A stretch of 64,000 nt of DNA from Bacillota bacterium (lineage in GTDB: Bacteria > Bacillota > Clostridia > Lachnospirales > Lachnospiraceae), in assembly GCA_023409535.1 (NCBI GenBank), contig JAEYGZ010000012.1, forward strand, positions 62,001 to 126,000, given 5' to 3'. The notes below the pieces were generated by a model. It saw only the letters and a program-made list of their open reading frames with translations, made no database searches and was not told where the DNA came from. The position numbers and the translations under genes were made by a program. Shown in pieces: positions 50,837 through 59,727 of the stretch; the first letter of the stretch is position 1; the number at the start of each line of letters is the position of its first letter.

Positions 50837-51901
50837 CTATTGATTTGAATCTGACAGCAGCAGAAGATGTTCTTTGGGCAGCGTAATATAGTCCGGTAGC
50901 TGCTCCTTTAATGCCCCCGTCCATTCTTTTCTGGCCACGATCCAGCTCAGGGATACCTTCTCAGCCGCTGTGTTATTACAATGTAAAATAAACCGGTCTT
51001 CGAAGGGTCCCTCCGACACCTCTGCCCGTAGAACCGGAAGCGTATTGGCACTTTCCCCTTCCCCGGCCGGCCTGAGATTATGTGCCCGGATTCCCACATA
51101 ATTCACCTTGTCCTCCACAAAACGGTCCGTCACAAGCCGCAGCTTCCAATCCAGTGCCTCAACCGAATAATCAGAGAGCTTTCTGGCTCTTGAGATATTT
51201 TTACAACCTGTCAGCTTTGCTGTGGTGAGTACCTCCGGGCTGCCGAAGATTTCCGCCTTATCTCCGCATTCTATGACGCGGCCTTTATTTACCACGACTA
51301 TTTTCTTACAGAAGCGATAAATCTCCTCCCTGTTATGGGATACCATCAGGATGTCTCCCCGGAATTCCCGAAGCACCTCCAAAAGCTCCTGCTGAAGCTG
51401 ATCCTTTAAGAAAGCATCCAGTGCAGAAAAGGGCTCGTCAAACATCAGTACCTCCGGTTCATTTGCCAGTATCCTTGCCAGAGCCACCCGCTGCTGTTCC
51501 CCGCCGGACAGCTGATACGGATATCTCTGCAGCTTATCTTCCAGACGGAGCATGGCGGTCAGGTCTGCAAGCAATGCATTCTTTTTATCCTTTCTCCGGA
51601 TGCCTGTTTTGATATTTTCTCTTACCGTCATATTCGGAAAGAGCGCGTAGTTTTGAAACAACAGGCCGATCTTTCTTTCCTTAGGCGCAAGGGCGATCTT
51701 CTTCTCGGAATCATATAAAATTCTGTCATTTAAGATAATTTTGCCTTCCTCCGGTGTTATAATTCCCGCAATGCATTTTAAGGTCAGGCTCTTTCCGCAG
51801 CCGGAAGCTCCCAATAACCCCAGGGAAGCTCCCATTGTATGAAAGCTTATCTTTAAATCAAAACCCGTATATTTTTTGCGGATATCAACCTGCAGGCTCA
51901 T
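50837..51901 (-). CDS. modC: Molybdate ABC transporter ATPase ModC (354 aa)
   Basis: Walker A GLLGASGCGKSLTLK, Q-loop GLLFQNYALFPNMTV, signature LSGGEQQRVALARI, Walker B VLMFDEPFSALD and switch histidine MVSHNREE. The C-terminal about 110 residues form a TOBE-like molybdate-binding region (NYVGIRAHNLRP). ATG 51901 has AGAGGG directly upstream and overlaps modB by 17 bp; 51940 would add 13 residues. Supplies Mo for FeMo-co. Confidence 0.93.
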   Translation of the reverse strand: MSLQVDIRKKYTGFDLKISFHTMGASLGLLGASGCGKSLTLKCIAGIITPEEGKIILNDRILYDSEKKIALAPKERKIGLLFQNYALFPNMTVRENIKTGIRRKDKKNALLADLTAMLRLEDKLQRYPYQLSGGEQQRVALARILANEPEVLMFDEPFSALDAFLKDQLQQELLEVLREFRGDILMVSHNREEIYRFCKKIVVVNKGRVIECGDKAEIFGSPEVLTTAKLTGCKNISRARKLSDYSVEALDWKLRLVTDRFVEDKVNYVGIRAHNLRPAGEGESANTLPVLRAEVSEGPFEDRFILHCNNTAAEKVSLSWIVARKEWTGALKEQLPDYITLPKEHLLLLSDSNQ

Positions 51902-52574
51902 CCCTCTTCCTCCCCTCCGACTTTTTGCGATCTCTGGCAAAGTAACCCATCAGCAATATCATCACAAAGGAAAGGAGCACCAGGAGAATAACCCAGATAA
52001 CCGCTTCCTGCTGCTTTCCGCCCTGAATTGCCATATAGATGGCAAGAGGCATGGTCTGCGTCCTCCCCGGAATATTTCCTGCAATCATCAGGGTTGCCCC
52101 AAATTCACCCAGGGCTCTCGCCAAAGCAAGAATTGTCCCGGAAGCCACTCCCGGCAGCGCATTCGGCATAATAACCCTCCAGAATATCCTGCGCTCTGTC
52201 ATTCCCAGTGTCCTTCCTGCATAGATCAAGGCCGGATCAACCTGTTCAAAGGCTGCCTTTGCCGAGCGGTGCATTAACGGAAAGGATATGACAACCGCTG
52301 CAATCACCGCCGCTGTGCGGGTGAATACAATCTGCACTCCGAGCTCCGTAAGATATCTTCCGGGTATGCCGTTCTTTCCGAATAAGAGGAGCAGCAAAAA
52401 ACCGGCAACGGTGGGCGGCAGCACCAGAGGCAGGGTAAACAAAACATCAAGGAGCTTTGCAATCCTTCCTCCGGAGCTTACCATCCTCTGTGCAGTAAAT
52501 ATTCCGAGAAAGAAGGTAATGATGGTAGCCGGCACTGCCGTGCAAAGTGATATCCATAAAGGTGACCAGTTCAT
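51885..52574 (-). CDS. modB: Molybdate ABC transporter permease ModB (229 aa)
   Basis: Five to six transmembrane helices and the binding-protein-dependent permease EAA-type loop (YAGRTLGMTERRIFWRVIMP, then ALPGVASGTILALARALGEF, GATLMIAGNIPG). N-terminus MNWSPLWISLCTAVPATIIT is typical of ModB. Length is normal (about 225). Confidence 0.93.
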   Translation of the reverse strand: MNWSPLWISLCTAVPATIITFFLGIFTAQRMVSSGGRIAKLLDVLFTLPLVLPPTVAGFLLLLLFGKNGIPGRYLTELGVQIVFTRTAAVIAAVVISFPLMHRSAKAAFEQVDPALIYAGRTLGMTERRIFWRVIMPNALPGVASGTILALARALGEFGATLMIAGNIPGRTQTMPLAIYMAIQGGKQQEAVIWVILLVLLSFVMILLMGYFARDRKKSEGRKRDEPAG

Positions 52575-52648
52575 ACACCATCCCTCCTTGTAAGTGTGAA
52601 GATATTACTTCAGCTGCGAAGCCCGGTTGATACCGGTCAGCTATTTTA

Positions 52649-53566
52649 CTAATCCGCGGTCTTGAACCCGTAGTGAACAAATATATCCTTGGCTTCCTGT
52701 GACTGCAGGAAGCTGATAAATTCTCCTGCAGTCTCTGCCTCCTTACTATCCTTTAATACTGCTGCCGGATAGATTACCTTCCGGTGGGTGCCCTCGGCTG
52801 CAATTGCCGCTACGATGATATCATCACTTAAGGCTGCATCTGTGGTATATACAATACCGGCATCCGCATTACCTGAACTGACCCAGGTTAAAACCTCCGT
52901 CACGTCTCTGCCGAGAGTCGCTTTCGCCAGTACATCTTCCCAGATTCTCAGATTTGTATAAATCTCCTGTGCATATTGACCCGCAGGTACCGATTCGGGA
53001 TCACCGACAGCAATTACCGGTGCTTTAACGATATCTTCAAAACTGGCAATCGAAAGCGTACTGTCCTTCGGTATAATCAGAGCAACCTGATTCTCCAGCA
53101 GGTTAACTCTGGTACCCTCCAGAAGAAAGCCGTCAGTCTCCAGGGCATCCATCTGCTTCTCCGCAGCAGAGATAAACAGATCCATCGGCGCTCCCTCCCT
53201 GATCTGCTGTTCCAGAGTCCCTGAGCCCGCAAAGGTAAAGGTCAGCTTCACATTCGGATACTGCGCTTCAAAAATACCCTGAAGCTCTGTTAAGGATGTC
53301 TGCAGACTGGCTGCCGCTCCGATTAACAGCTCGCTGGGATCAGGTACCGCTGTTGGTTCCGCCGTTGGTGTCGGCGCATCGGTCGGCGCCTGTGTAGGCT
53401 GACTGGCGGGCGTTTCTGTTTGGTCAACCGGATCTGTACGGCTGACTGGTTCCTCTTTTTTATTACATCCGGTGAAAAACATTGTCAGTACTACTGTTGC
53501 TATAAGAAGGAAAAATGATATCCTTCGGGAAGACCTGGGCAGCGGTGTTGCTCCTTGCTTTTTCAT
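52649..53566 (-). CDS. modA: Molybdate-binding lipoprotein ModA (305 aa)
   Basis: Lipoprotein signal with lipobox FFTGC after a hydrophobic segment, then a Thr/Pro/Ala-rich linker (residues about 38-78) and a periplasmic-binding-protein-type domain. ModA features are LLIGAAASLQTSLTELQGIF, TFAGSGTLEQQIREGAPMDLFISAAEKQMDAL and the later SSGNADAGIVYTTDA. First gene of modABC, with a roughly 235-nt leader. Confidence 0.93.
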   Translation of the reverse strand: MKKQGATPLPRSSRRISFFLLIATVVLTMFFTGCNKKEEPVSRTDPVDQTETPASQPTQAPTDAPTPTAEPTAVPDPSELLIGAAASLQTSLTELQGIFEAQYPNVKLTFTFAGSGTLEQQIREGAPMDLFISAAEKQMDALETDGFLLEGTRVNLLENQVALIIPKDSTLSIASFEDIVKAPVIAVGDPESVPAGQYAQEIYTNLRIWEDVLAKATLGRDVTEVLTWVSSGNADAGIVYTTDAALSDDIIVAAIAAEGTHRKVIYPAAVLKDSKEAETAGEFISFLQSQEAKDIFVHYGFKTAD

Positions 53567-53677
53567 ACTTTATACCCTTCCTTTCTCAAACCCTGCAAGC
53601 CATGCAGGTGACTAAGCCTTTACAGACCGTACAAAATAAATCCAACAGGAATTAGAAGATATCTTAACTTCAAAAAA

Positions 53678-53704
53678 GGCGCCTTAAGATGTTCTTAAGA
53701 CGCC
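53678..53704 (-). terminator. Leader terminator/attenuator of modABC
   Basis: Stem GGCGTCTTAAG/CTTAAGGCGCC with a 5-base loop followed by T6, located inside the modA leader. The 5' flank GACAGAGGCGTC matches the nifH leader flank at 11 of 12 bases. Confidence 0.8.
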
Positions 53705-53781
53705 TCTGTCAAATGTTCTGACATTCTAACCTATTTATAGTTTTGATGAAATAATATGTGGTTTACGCTGTTCTCGGTTCC

Positions 53782-53835
53782 ATTAATCCAGATTAATTAG
53801 TCGTTATTATACCGATTCTGTTTTGTCCAAGTCAA
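53782..53835 (-). promoter_or_regulatory. modABC promoter with operator-like dyad
   Basis: Minus strand TTGACT (53835-53830), 18 bases, TATAAT (53811-53806). Just past the start site is the dyad ATTAATC-TG-GATTAAT (53797-53782), positioned to bind a repressor. The regulator is not known; a ModE-type sensor is one possibility. Confidence 0.7.
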
Positions 53836-53886
53836 GATAAAATTTGTATAAAATTCATAATTATTTCCGGTTGATGTTCAGCACAT

Positions 53887-55974
53887 TTACCTGATAGGGC
53901 ATGCGCCGGTTTCACATTCCTGATCCAGGATCTCCCGTTCCTCGGCATCCTCAAGCTCCGCCAGCAGCTCATAATCAATGGGTTTGATACGCTTTAGCCG
54001 CTCCTGGTAATCTTCCTTTGTCGTACTCTCGTAAGGCATCAGCGGATAGGTGTCTTCAAATAACGGCAGCAGGGTAATTCCAACGGCATAATCAAAGTTC
54101 TCATATAACCACTGCGCAACCTCCTCCCACTCCTGCTCTCTGACATGTACGGTGATGGAGGTATTATGGTCAGACCAATGCTTCATAGAGAGTTTATAAA
54201 GCTCCAGCTGCTCATGCGCACCCACATCATATTTGGTCCTTCCCTCCGGCGCCTGAATAGGGAATTCGATTACTTTGACAGAGCAATTCTCATCCTCCTG
54301 ACCGTTCTCATTAAAGATAGGATAACTGCCCTGGGCAGCAATCATCTTATATAACGGATCTGAAGCCGAGATGCGAATACGGCGGATATAGTAATTAGAA
54401 TGTGCAAAATGAATACCTGAGCTGACACAGGGAAGGGTTGACAAGCTGCCTTCCGGCTTAATGGTAGTCATCAGCTGCGGCGGTGTGATCCCCAGCTGGC
54501 TGCAGTAATGCTTGCCTTCCCGATGTACCGCCTCGCGAAGCTCTTCCAGAAGCAGCGCCAGCTCCTCGTAGTTCATACCGGTTTTATTTAACATATCCAT
54601 CATTCCGGTCAGCGAGATGCCGATAATTCTATCTGCCTGCATAACACGGTTCCAATCCGGTAATTCTACCTCTACCAGCGTCATACGAAGCGCGACCCTG
54701 GTGGAAAGCTTTATTACTTCAATTAAATCTGCCTTATTCAATATACCGTCTTCAACAAAGCTCATAAGATTGTTTGTGGTAAGATTGCAGCACTGCTTTG
54801 ACTGCAGCAATATCTCGCCGCAGGGGTTGCAGCCGCGGAAGGAGGGTTTTCTTCGAAGGGCCTCCCTTCCATTAATAAACCCCGGTTCCCCATTGACCTT
54901 GATAGAGTTGATAATCTCCCTGATCTGCTCCGGAGAAGGCTTTCGGGTATACAAAATAGAGTTGTTACTCATCCTGCGATGGGAGATCTCCGGATCCTCT
55001 ATCCAATTACCGTTCACCACCCTATAGATATTTCTCTTAGCCTGAATAACCTCCTCATCCTCTTCATCGCAGATTACCATCATGGCGCTGCGTCTCACTC
55101 CGCCGGAGACTACATTTTCACTGATAATGGTCGCAATATCCAGAATATCGATGGTCTTAAGTCCGTGATCTTCCCTTCGTAAAAATACCCGGTTCATCTT
55201 CTCAAACATCCTCTGGATGGATTTATGCCCGGAAGCTCTGCCTCCAAAGCGCTTTAAACGTTCCCCCTCCGGTCTTACATAGCTATAGTCTATCACCAGC
55301 TTCCTGATATGCTGATATTGATCTGCGGTAACCAGCTTAAAGTAGGTCTCCAGTGCTTCACACCAGCCCTCCTTACTGTCACCGACCTTCAGCAGCGCCG
55401 TTGCTTCATCGCTTAAGTCAATAATCAGCTTGGAATGCTCCATTTCTTCCTTGGGTGTTCCCGGGCGGATTGCAGCATCATAATTGCTCTCAAGCATGAT
55501 ATGCCTTGCCTTGGGAAGCTGTGCAATCTTCACCCGGTCAATGCGAATCCCGACACCGCTGCCCACCATCAGAAGATAGAACACATCCACCAGATCCCGC
55601 ATTGTTTCAATATCTGTAAAGGCACAATTATAATTGGACAGCGGATATTGCTTCACCACCTCGGTACCGCCCATATAAAGTGTTCTTCCCGAGGTAAAGG
55701 TCTTAAGATGGAAAAGCCGGTCAAATAACAGCTGTGCCTCTTTTTGCTCATTTTCTATATCAATTTTAATTCCATGCTTTTTCTTAAATTCAATCCCCAG
55801 TTCAATATTATACAGAGTGGTGCGCAGTACTGTCTCATACCAGTTCTCTCTTCGCTTCTTATCCTCCAGATATCTGGCATATGTACGCAGATATACAAAC
55901 TCTCCGATATGGCTTAAGGGCGTTTTTCTATTTATATAATGATCCAGGAATTCTTTCGACAATAAATACTCCAT
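53887..55974 (-). CDS. nrdJ: Adenosylcobalamin-dependent (class II) ribonucleotide reductase (695 aa)
   Basis: B12-dependent ribonucleotide reductase making deoxynucleotides without oxygen or a glycyl radical. Features are SGRTLYMGGTEV near residue 95, YLLMVGSGVGIRIDRV, NVVSGGVRRSAMMVI and the active-site region SFRGCNPCGEILLQ near residue 380. PEGSLSTLPCVSSGIH follows, and the C-terminal redox pair CETGAC (cysteines 687 and 692). Length and lack of a separate small subunit fit the monomeric RtpR-like subclass. Two NrdR-type boxes overlap its promoter. Confidence 0.93.
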   Translation of the reverse strand: MEYLLSKEFLDHYINRKTPLSHIGEFVYLRTYARYLEDKKRRENWYETVLRTTLYNIELGIEFKKKHGIKIDIENEQKEAQLLFDRLFHLKTFTSGRTLYMGGTEVVKQYPLSNYNCAFTDIETMRDLVDVFYLLMVGSGVGIRIDRVKIAQLPKARHIMLESNYDAAIRPGTPKEEMEHSKLIIDLSDEATALLKVGDSKEGWCEALETYFKLVTADQYQHIRKLVIDYSYVRPEGERLKRFGGRASGHKSIQRMFEKMNRVFLRREDHGLKTIDILDIATIISENVVSGGVRRSAMMVICDEEDEEVIQAKRNIYRVVNGNWIEDPEISHRRMSNNSILYTRKPSPEQIREIINSIKVNGEPGFINGREALRRKPSFRGCNPCGEILLQSKQCCNLTTNNLMSFVEDGILNKADLIEVIKLSTRVALRMTLVEVELPDWNRVMQADRIIGISLTGMMDMLNKTGMNYEELALLLEELREAVHREGKHYCSQLGITPPQLMTTIKPEGSLSTLPCVSSGIHFAHSNYYIRRIRISASDPLYKMIAAQGSYPIFNENGQEDENCSVKVIEFPIQAPEGRTKYDVGAHEQLELYKLSMKHWSDHNTSITVHVREQEWEEVAQWLYENFDYAVGITLLPLFEDTYPLMPYESTTKEDYQERLKRIKPIDYELLAELEDAEEREILDQECETGACPIR

Positions 55975-56052
55975 AATTATCCTTCCCTTCTTTTCAGAAA
56001 TACGAAATGCTCTATTCTATCAATGACCGTCAGTTTTTATAATCTTATTATG

Positions 56053-56100
56053 TACAATATATTGTATCCATATTATACATAGACACTATATATATGTCAA
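56053..56100 (-). promoter_or_regulatory. nrdJ: nrdJ promoter with two NrdR-like boxes
   Basis: Minus strand TTGACA (56100-56095), 17 bases, TATAAT (56077-56072), a perfect sigma-A promoter. Two AT-rich dyads match the NrdR box (acaCwAtATaTwGtgt): one over the -35 (56083-56098) and one over the start site (TACAATATATTGTA, 56053-56066). Their centres are about 31-32 bp apart, the spacing known for paired NrdR boxes. Confidence 0.78.
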
Positions 56101-56253
56101 CTCAACTTTTTACCCATAGGATAAAATATTTCTTTAAGAATTTTTGTCCTGTCTAAAGTATCTGCTGCTATCGGAATTTAATTCGTTTTTTGTCACTTAT
56201 AGACGTAAAGTGGCATATATTGTTAATGAATATAACGCAGAGGAGTGTACGGT

Positions 56254-56628
56254 ATGGTTTTGACAGATATATTTTTAATCTATATAGCTATTGTTGTTGC
56301 ATTCTTTTTGCTGGGTCTGGTTATCGGTTATGTTATAAATCCAAGGAGGAAACTTCGCAAGAATAAAGAAAAATCATTAACAGAATCGGTTTCAAATCCA
56401 TCGGCTGAGACTGGGAACCTCGGACAAGATATCTATCGAAATGATGCTGAAATACAAAGACATCAGCAAAGAGAACTAAGAGAACAGAGAGAACCGAGGG
56501 AGCAGAGAGAACCGAGAGAGCTGCGAGATCAGAGATATCGAAATAATAACTTCAATACGAACTATAATAATTATTTTGATAGTCCGTGGTCTAACGGCTC
56601 CAGAAACGGTCCCCAGCAAAGGAGATGA
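56254..56628 (+). CDS. Small membrane protein with charged repeat tail (124 aa)
   Basis: A single N-terminal transmembrane helix (IFLIYIAIVVAFFLLGLVIG), a basic stop-transfer segment (NPRRKLRKNKEK), then a hydrophilic tail with tandem REQREP repeats and an Asn-rich end. ATG 56254 follows GAGGAG at eight bases; the frame is also open from GTG 56245. No known family. The plus-strand gene stands alone between two minus-strand operons and ends at a terminator. Confidence 0.7.
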   Translation: MVLTDIFLIYIAIVVAFFLLGLVIGYVINPRRKLRKNKEKSLTESVSNPSAETGNLGQDIYRNDAEIQRHQQRELREQREPREQREPRELRDQRYRNNNFNTNYNNYFDSPWSNGSRNGPQQRR

Positions 56629-56673
56629 GTTCATCTCATACCAGCCGATCGTCGCAAAAAGGAATACGAACAT

Positions 56674-56701
56674 AAAAGGGAATGCAACCGCATTCCCTTT
56701 T
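56674..56701. terminator. Bidirectional terminator
   Basis: Perfect 12-bp stem AAAAGGGAATGC/GCATTCCCTTTT with a 4-base loop and T tract, between the convergent small membrane protein gene and tldE. Confidence 0.85.
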
Positions 56702-56733
56702 TATCATCCATAGGATGAACTGTATTGCTCTGA

Positions 56734-58041
56734 TTATTCTGTCACTCCGGCGATGGTTACCTTTTTAAGCTTCAGCATGGAAGGACCCTCAAAGTTATTG
56801 TCCCTCTGAAGTTCCCTGGACAGATAGAGCTCATGATGCAATTCTCCGATATTACCGGAGATCGAGCCTCCGGTAACCGGTATCGTTTTCACTCCGTCGT
56901 AATACCAGGCAAGGCGTATCTCACCGCAGAAATCTCCGGTCATATAATTTACACTGAAGTCAGAGAAAGCCCCGACCTTCAGATGAGGTTCCCGCTGCAG
57001 CTCCTCGGCTGACCGACTGCCGCCCTTTACAACCATATTCGTAATGGCTCCGGTGGCTGCAACCTTCAGATAATGGGCATAACGCAGATCTGCCGCATAT
57101 CCTTTTAACTCCCCCTGTTCAATGATTGTCACCGGTGAGAGCCCATAGCCGTCCGCATCAAATCCACCGGAATGGCAGGAATTCTTCAAGAAGGGATCAA
57201 GGGTCATTGTAATCAGATCTCCTTTTACCTCTGAGCCCTGAATAGAGTCCCCCACCATCCAGGAGGAGGATTTGTTATAAACGGAGAGCGCATTACTCTT
57301 TGATGCATAATAGCCTAAAAATTCCCTGACAGCATCCCTGGTCAGTATCACCGGGAATGTATTCAGTGACGGTGTCCTTGCGGCAATTGCCCGGTCGCGG
57401 CAGATTGTAATCATACTCTTTACTTCCTCTGCAATAAGCTCCGCCTCAAAGTCCGAGAATTCCAGACGGCGGTAAAGCTCGATCTCCTCCCCTTCTTCCT
57501 TCCAGGTAGTGATAAATTCCACCATACTCTTATACTTGGTATCATGTACATCCACACCTTCAGAGTTGACCACTCTGGTATCTGTCTTCTCCAGGAATAT
57601 CTCACAGGAATTAATCCCGCCCTTGTCATAAATATCATTTTGATAAACTGCCTTGGTAATCTCATTCAACCAGTAAGGCAGATCTTCTCCGGCAAAGGTA
57701 CTCTGAGCAAGCTCCCGATTCTCTGTATCCGGGGTTACCAGCGGATATTCGGGGTTCTTTACAAACCTGGCTGCAAAGGCAGTTTCTTTGATTGCTTCCT
57801 CTACCTCACGATCCGTCATGGTGGGATGGATGGTGGTTGCAGAGGAACCGGTAAACAGCTTTTCACCCTCTTTGAAATCGATATATACGGTTACTTTATA
57901 ATTATGTACCCTTTTTGCGCGGTCCATATCTACGTTCTTCTTGATGAAAAACAGCTCATTTGACTGGGTCTGCGTCTCACAGATTTTAAAGCCTGTGATG
58001 TCTTTTTGACTTTTCAGTATTTTTTTAATCCGTTCCAGCAT
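56734..58041 (-). CDS. tldE: TldE/PmbA-family protease subunit (435 aa)
   Basis: A U62-family protein without the HExxxH zinc motif, as for TldE/PmbA. Recognisable blocks are GEKLFTGSSATTIHPTMTDREV, FPVILTRDAVREFLGYYASK, and the C-terminal SDFSVNYMTGDFCGEIRLAW, then VTGGSISGNIGELHHEL. It forms a heterodimer with TldD that degrades or matures peptides. Its start overlaps the tldD stop by one base. Confidence 0.9.
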   Translation of the reverse strand: MLERIKKILKSQKDITGFKICETQTQSNELFFIKKNVDMDRAKRVHNYKVTVYIDFKEGEKLFTGSSATTIHPTMTDREVEEAIKETAFAARFVKNPEYPLVTPDTENRELAQSTFAGEDLPYWLNEITKAVYQNDIYDKGGINSCEIFLEKTDTRVVNSEGVDVHDTKYKSMVEFITTWKEEGEEIELYRRLEFSDFEAELIAEEVKSMITICRDRAIAARTPSLNTFPVILTRDAVREFLGYYASKSNALSVYNKSSSWMVGDSIQGSEVKGDLITMTLDPFLKNSCHSGGFDADGYGLSPVTIIEQGELKGYAADLRYAHYLKVAATGAITNMVVKGGSRSAEELQREPHLKVGAFSDFSVNYMTGDFCGEIRLAWYYDGVKTIPVTGGSISGNIGELHHELYLSRELQRDNNFEGPSMLKLKKVTIAGVTE

Positions 58042-59456
58042 TATCCCAACCTCACTTTCGCTTTAATGTACGGTCCTCCGTTGGCGGTCTTGACATATTC
58101 CTTATAGCCTTTACCACAGAAGCCTGCGCCTTCCAGGTCAATCTCCCCTGCCACCATGGAAATCGACTTTAGCAAATCGGGTACATAGCCTGTCAAGACA
58201 ACCGGCGAGATCAGGTTACCGGTGAATTTACCGTCAACAATCTCTCTGCCAAGCATTACGATGCATTGAATTCCCCAGTTTTTTGGATCCTCCATACCGC
58301 TTTGCATTCCTTCCAGCTGATATCCAAATTTGATGGATGCCAGCATATCCTCATAAGTATCTTTTCCCTCTTCAAAGAAGGTATTGGTCATTCTTGTATA
58401 AGCTTTTCGTTCAAAGGACTGCCGCTTGCCGTTACCGGTGGGCGCGGTGCCAAGCTTCATGGCAGAGAGCAGGTCGGAGATGCCGTTCCTTAGAATGCCG
58501 TCCTTGATAATGGTGGTGTCCGTACCAAGGGTTCCTTCATCATCGAATAAATAAGAAGACATATGGGTGATGGCTGCAGCGCCGTCATGCATGGTCGTAA
58601 TCGGGGAGGCAACCTCCTTGCCCATATACTCCGCACCTTTTGCCCTGCCCTTCACAAACATGTCCATCTCGACACCGTGGCCAAAGGCTTCGTGTGCAAT
58701 CAGTCCGGTAATGTCCGGCGCACAGATAACATCATATACTCCAGGCTTGACAGGCTTTGCATCCAGCAGTTGAATACCCTCCTCAACAACCTTCTTATAG
58801 TTACGCTCCAGCTCCCTGACCAGCTCATAGCCCTTCATGCCTGAGAAGGATTTATAAGCGTATTTCATCGTATCTTCCCGTCTGACCATACAGAAGAGTC
58901 TTGCTTCACAGGTCAGATAAGATTGTTCCAGGTCCTTTTTATCCGACAGATAGATCTTTGATACATGAATACAATTAAAACCTGTCCTGAAGTTAATGAT
59001 CAGCTCCGACAGCTCACTTGCCGCTTCCATGACTCTTGTAAGCTCCTTGACAATCACCTCAGGGCTGATGGTCTCAGGATTTTCTTCCACTTCGCTGAAG
59101 AACTGCTTCGTAAGCTCTTCTTCTTCAATTTTATCATAAGTATTTACAGCAATTTCAGGAGCTGCCTTGTTCAGCTTTGCCTTAATTTCACCGATAATCT
59201 CCGGCAGCTTCTCTTCACTTAACTCATTGAAGGAATATTCCGAATAGTTGACGCCGTTATGGATACGGACCACAAAGCCTCTTTCCACCAGGAGATAATC
59301 ATTGATATCTATTCCTGTTTTACTTACCGTGTAGGTCTTACCCTTTGTGTCTGTGCCAAGTACGGATACATATTCATAATCCGCCGACAGCAGCGTGATA
59401 AGCTTTCTTATCAGCGGCTTGCTTCTTACCAAAAATTCTGATCTTGATGCCTGCAT
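58041..59456 (-). CDS. tldD: TldD-family zinc metalloprotease (471 aa)
   Basis: The catalytic subunit, with HEAFGHGVEMD near residue 252 giving the HExxxH zinc site, DEGTLGTDTTIIKDGILRNG, and the C-terminal GKGYKEYVKTANGGPYIKAKV. In E. coli TldD/E mature microcin B17 and cleave unfolded peptides. No RiPP precursor is apparent nearby. ATG 59456 uses the GGAG delivered by the dispersed repeat; the frame is open back to 59501, where it would translate the repeat itself. Confidence 0.92.
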   Translation of the reverse strand: MQASRSEFLVRSKPLIRKLITLLSADYEYVSVLGTDTKGKTYTVSKTGIDINDYLLVERGFVVRIHNGVNYSEYSFNELSEEKLPEIIGEIKAKLNKAAPEIAVNTYDKIEEEELTKQFFSEVEENPETISPEVIVKELTRVMEAASELSELIINFRTGFNCIHVSKIYLSDKKDLEQSYLTCEARLFCMVRREDTMKYAYKSFSGMKGYELVRELERNYKKVVEEGIQLLDAKPVKPGVYDVICAPDITGLIAHEAFGHGVEMDMFVKGRAKGAEYMGKEVASPITTMHDGAAAITHMSSYLFDDEGTLGTDTTIIKDGILRNGISDLLSAMKLGTAPTGNGKRQSFERKAYTRMTNTFFEEGKDTYEDMLASIKFGYQLEGMQSGMEDPKNWGIQCIVMLGREIVDGKFTGNLISPVVLTGYVPDLLKSISMVAGEIDLEGAGFCGKGYKEYVKTANGGPYIKAKVRLG

Positions 59457-59462
59457 ATTAAT

Positions 59463-59506
59463 CTCCATTCCGCCAATGCCCGTGAATTTAGGCATCAGCA
59501 CAAATT
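59463..59506 (-). repeat. 44-bp dispersed repeat, copy 2 (upstream of tldD)
   Basis: 39 of 44 bases identical to 49432-49475. As with copy 1, its minus-strand end GGAATGGAG forms the Shine-Dalgarno of the gene that follows. Confidence 0.8.
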
Positions 59507-59510
59507 CGCC

Positions 59511-59602
59511 GTGTGAATTATGTTTTTCATGATGCGCTTACTCTATATGGGTCTATTCACACAAACTAATAAGTGTGAATTATGCCTTTTATAATTCACA
59601 CT
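59511..59602. repeat. GTGTGAAT repeats with perfect 12-bp hairpin
   Basis: GTGTGAATTAT occurs as a direct copy at 59511 and again at 59573. At 59572-59602 it forms AGTGTGAATTAT/ATAATTCACACT, a perfect 12-bp stem with a 7-base loop. A further inverted partial copy (ATTCACAC) lies near 59554. It may be a regulator site array, a terminator for the upstream minus-strand unit, or part of the element that also carries the 44-bp repeat. Confidence 0.65.
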
Positions 59603-59727
59603 GCTTCCTTGTCAATATCTTCCTCGATTATAATAAATTGAGTAGGCGTATTCAATACTCCTACTCAATTTCATACATATTTGTGCAATATCCCATATTA
59701 ACATAGGATCATGGAAGTTACTGCTGT

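Noticed and set aside
55975..56253. Cobalamin riboswitch upstream of the B12-dependent reductase
   Set aside because: The region is short and AT-rich with NrdR-like boxes; no B12-box-like GCCACTG element was seen.
56734..59456. RiPP (microcin-like) biosynthesis locus around tldD/tldE
   Set aside because: No precursor peptide, modification enzyme or dedicated exporter adjoins; tldDE are widespread housekeeping genes.
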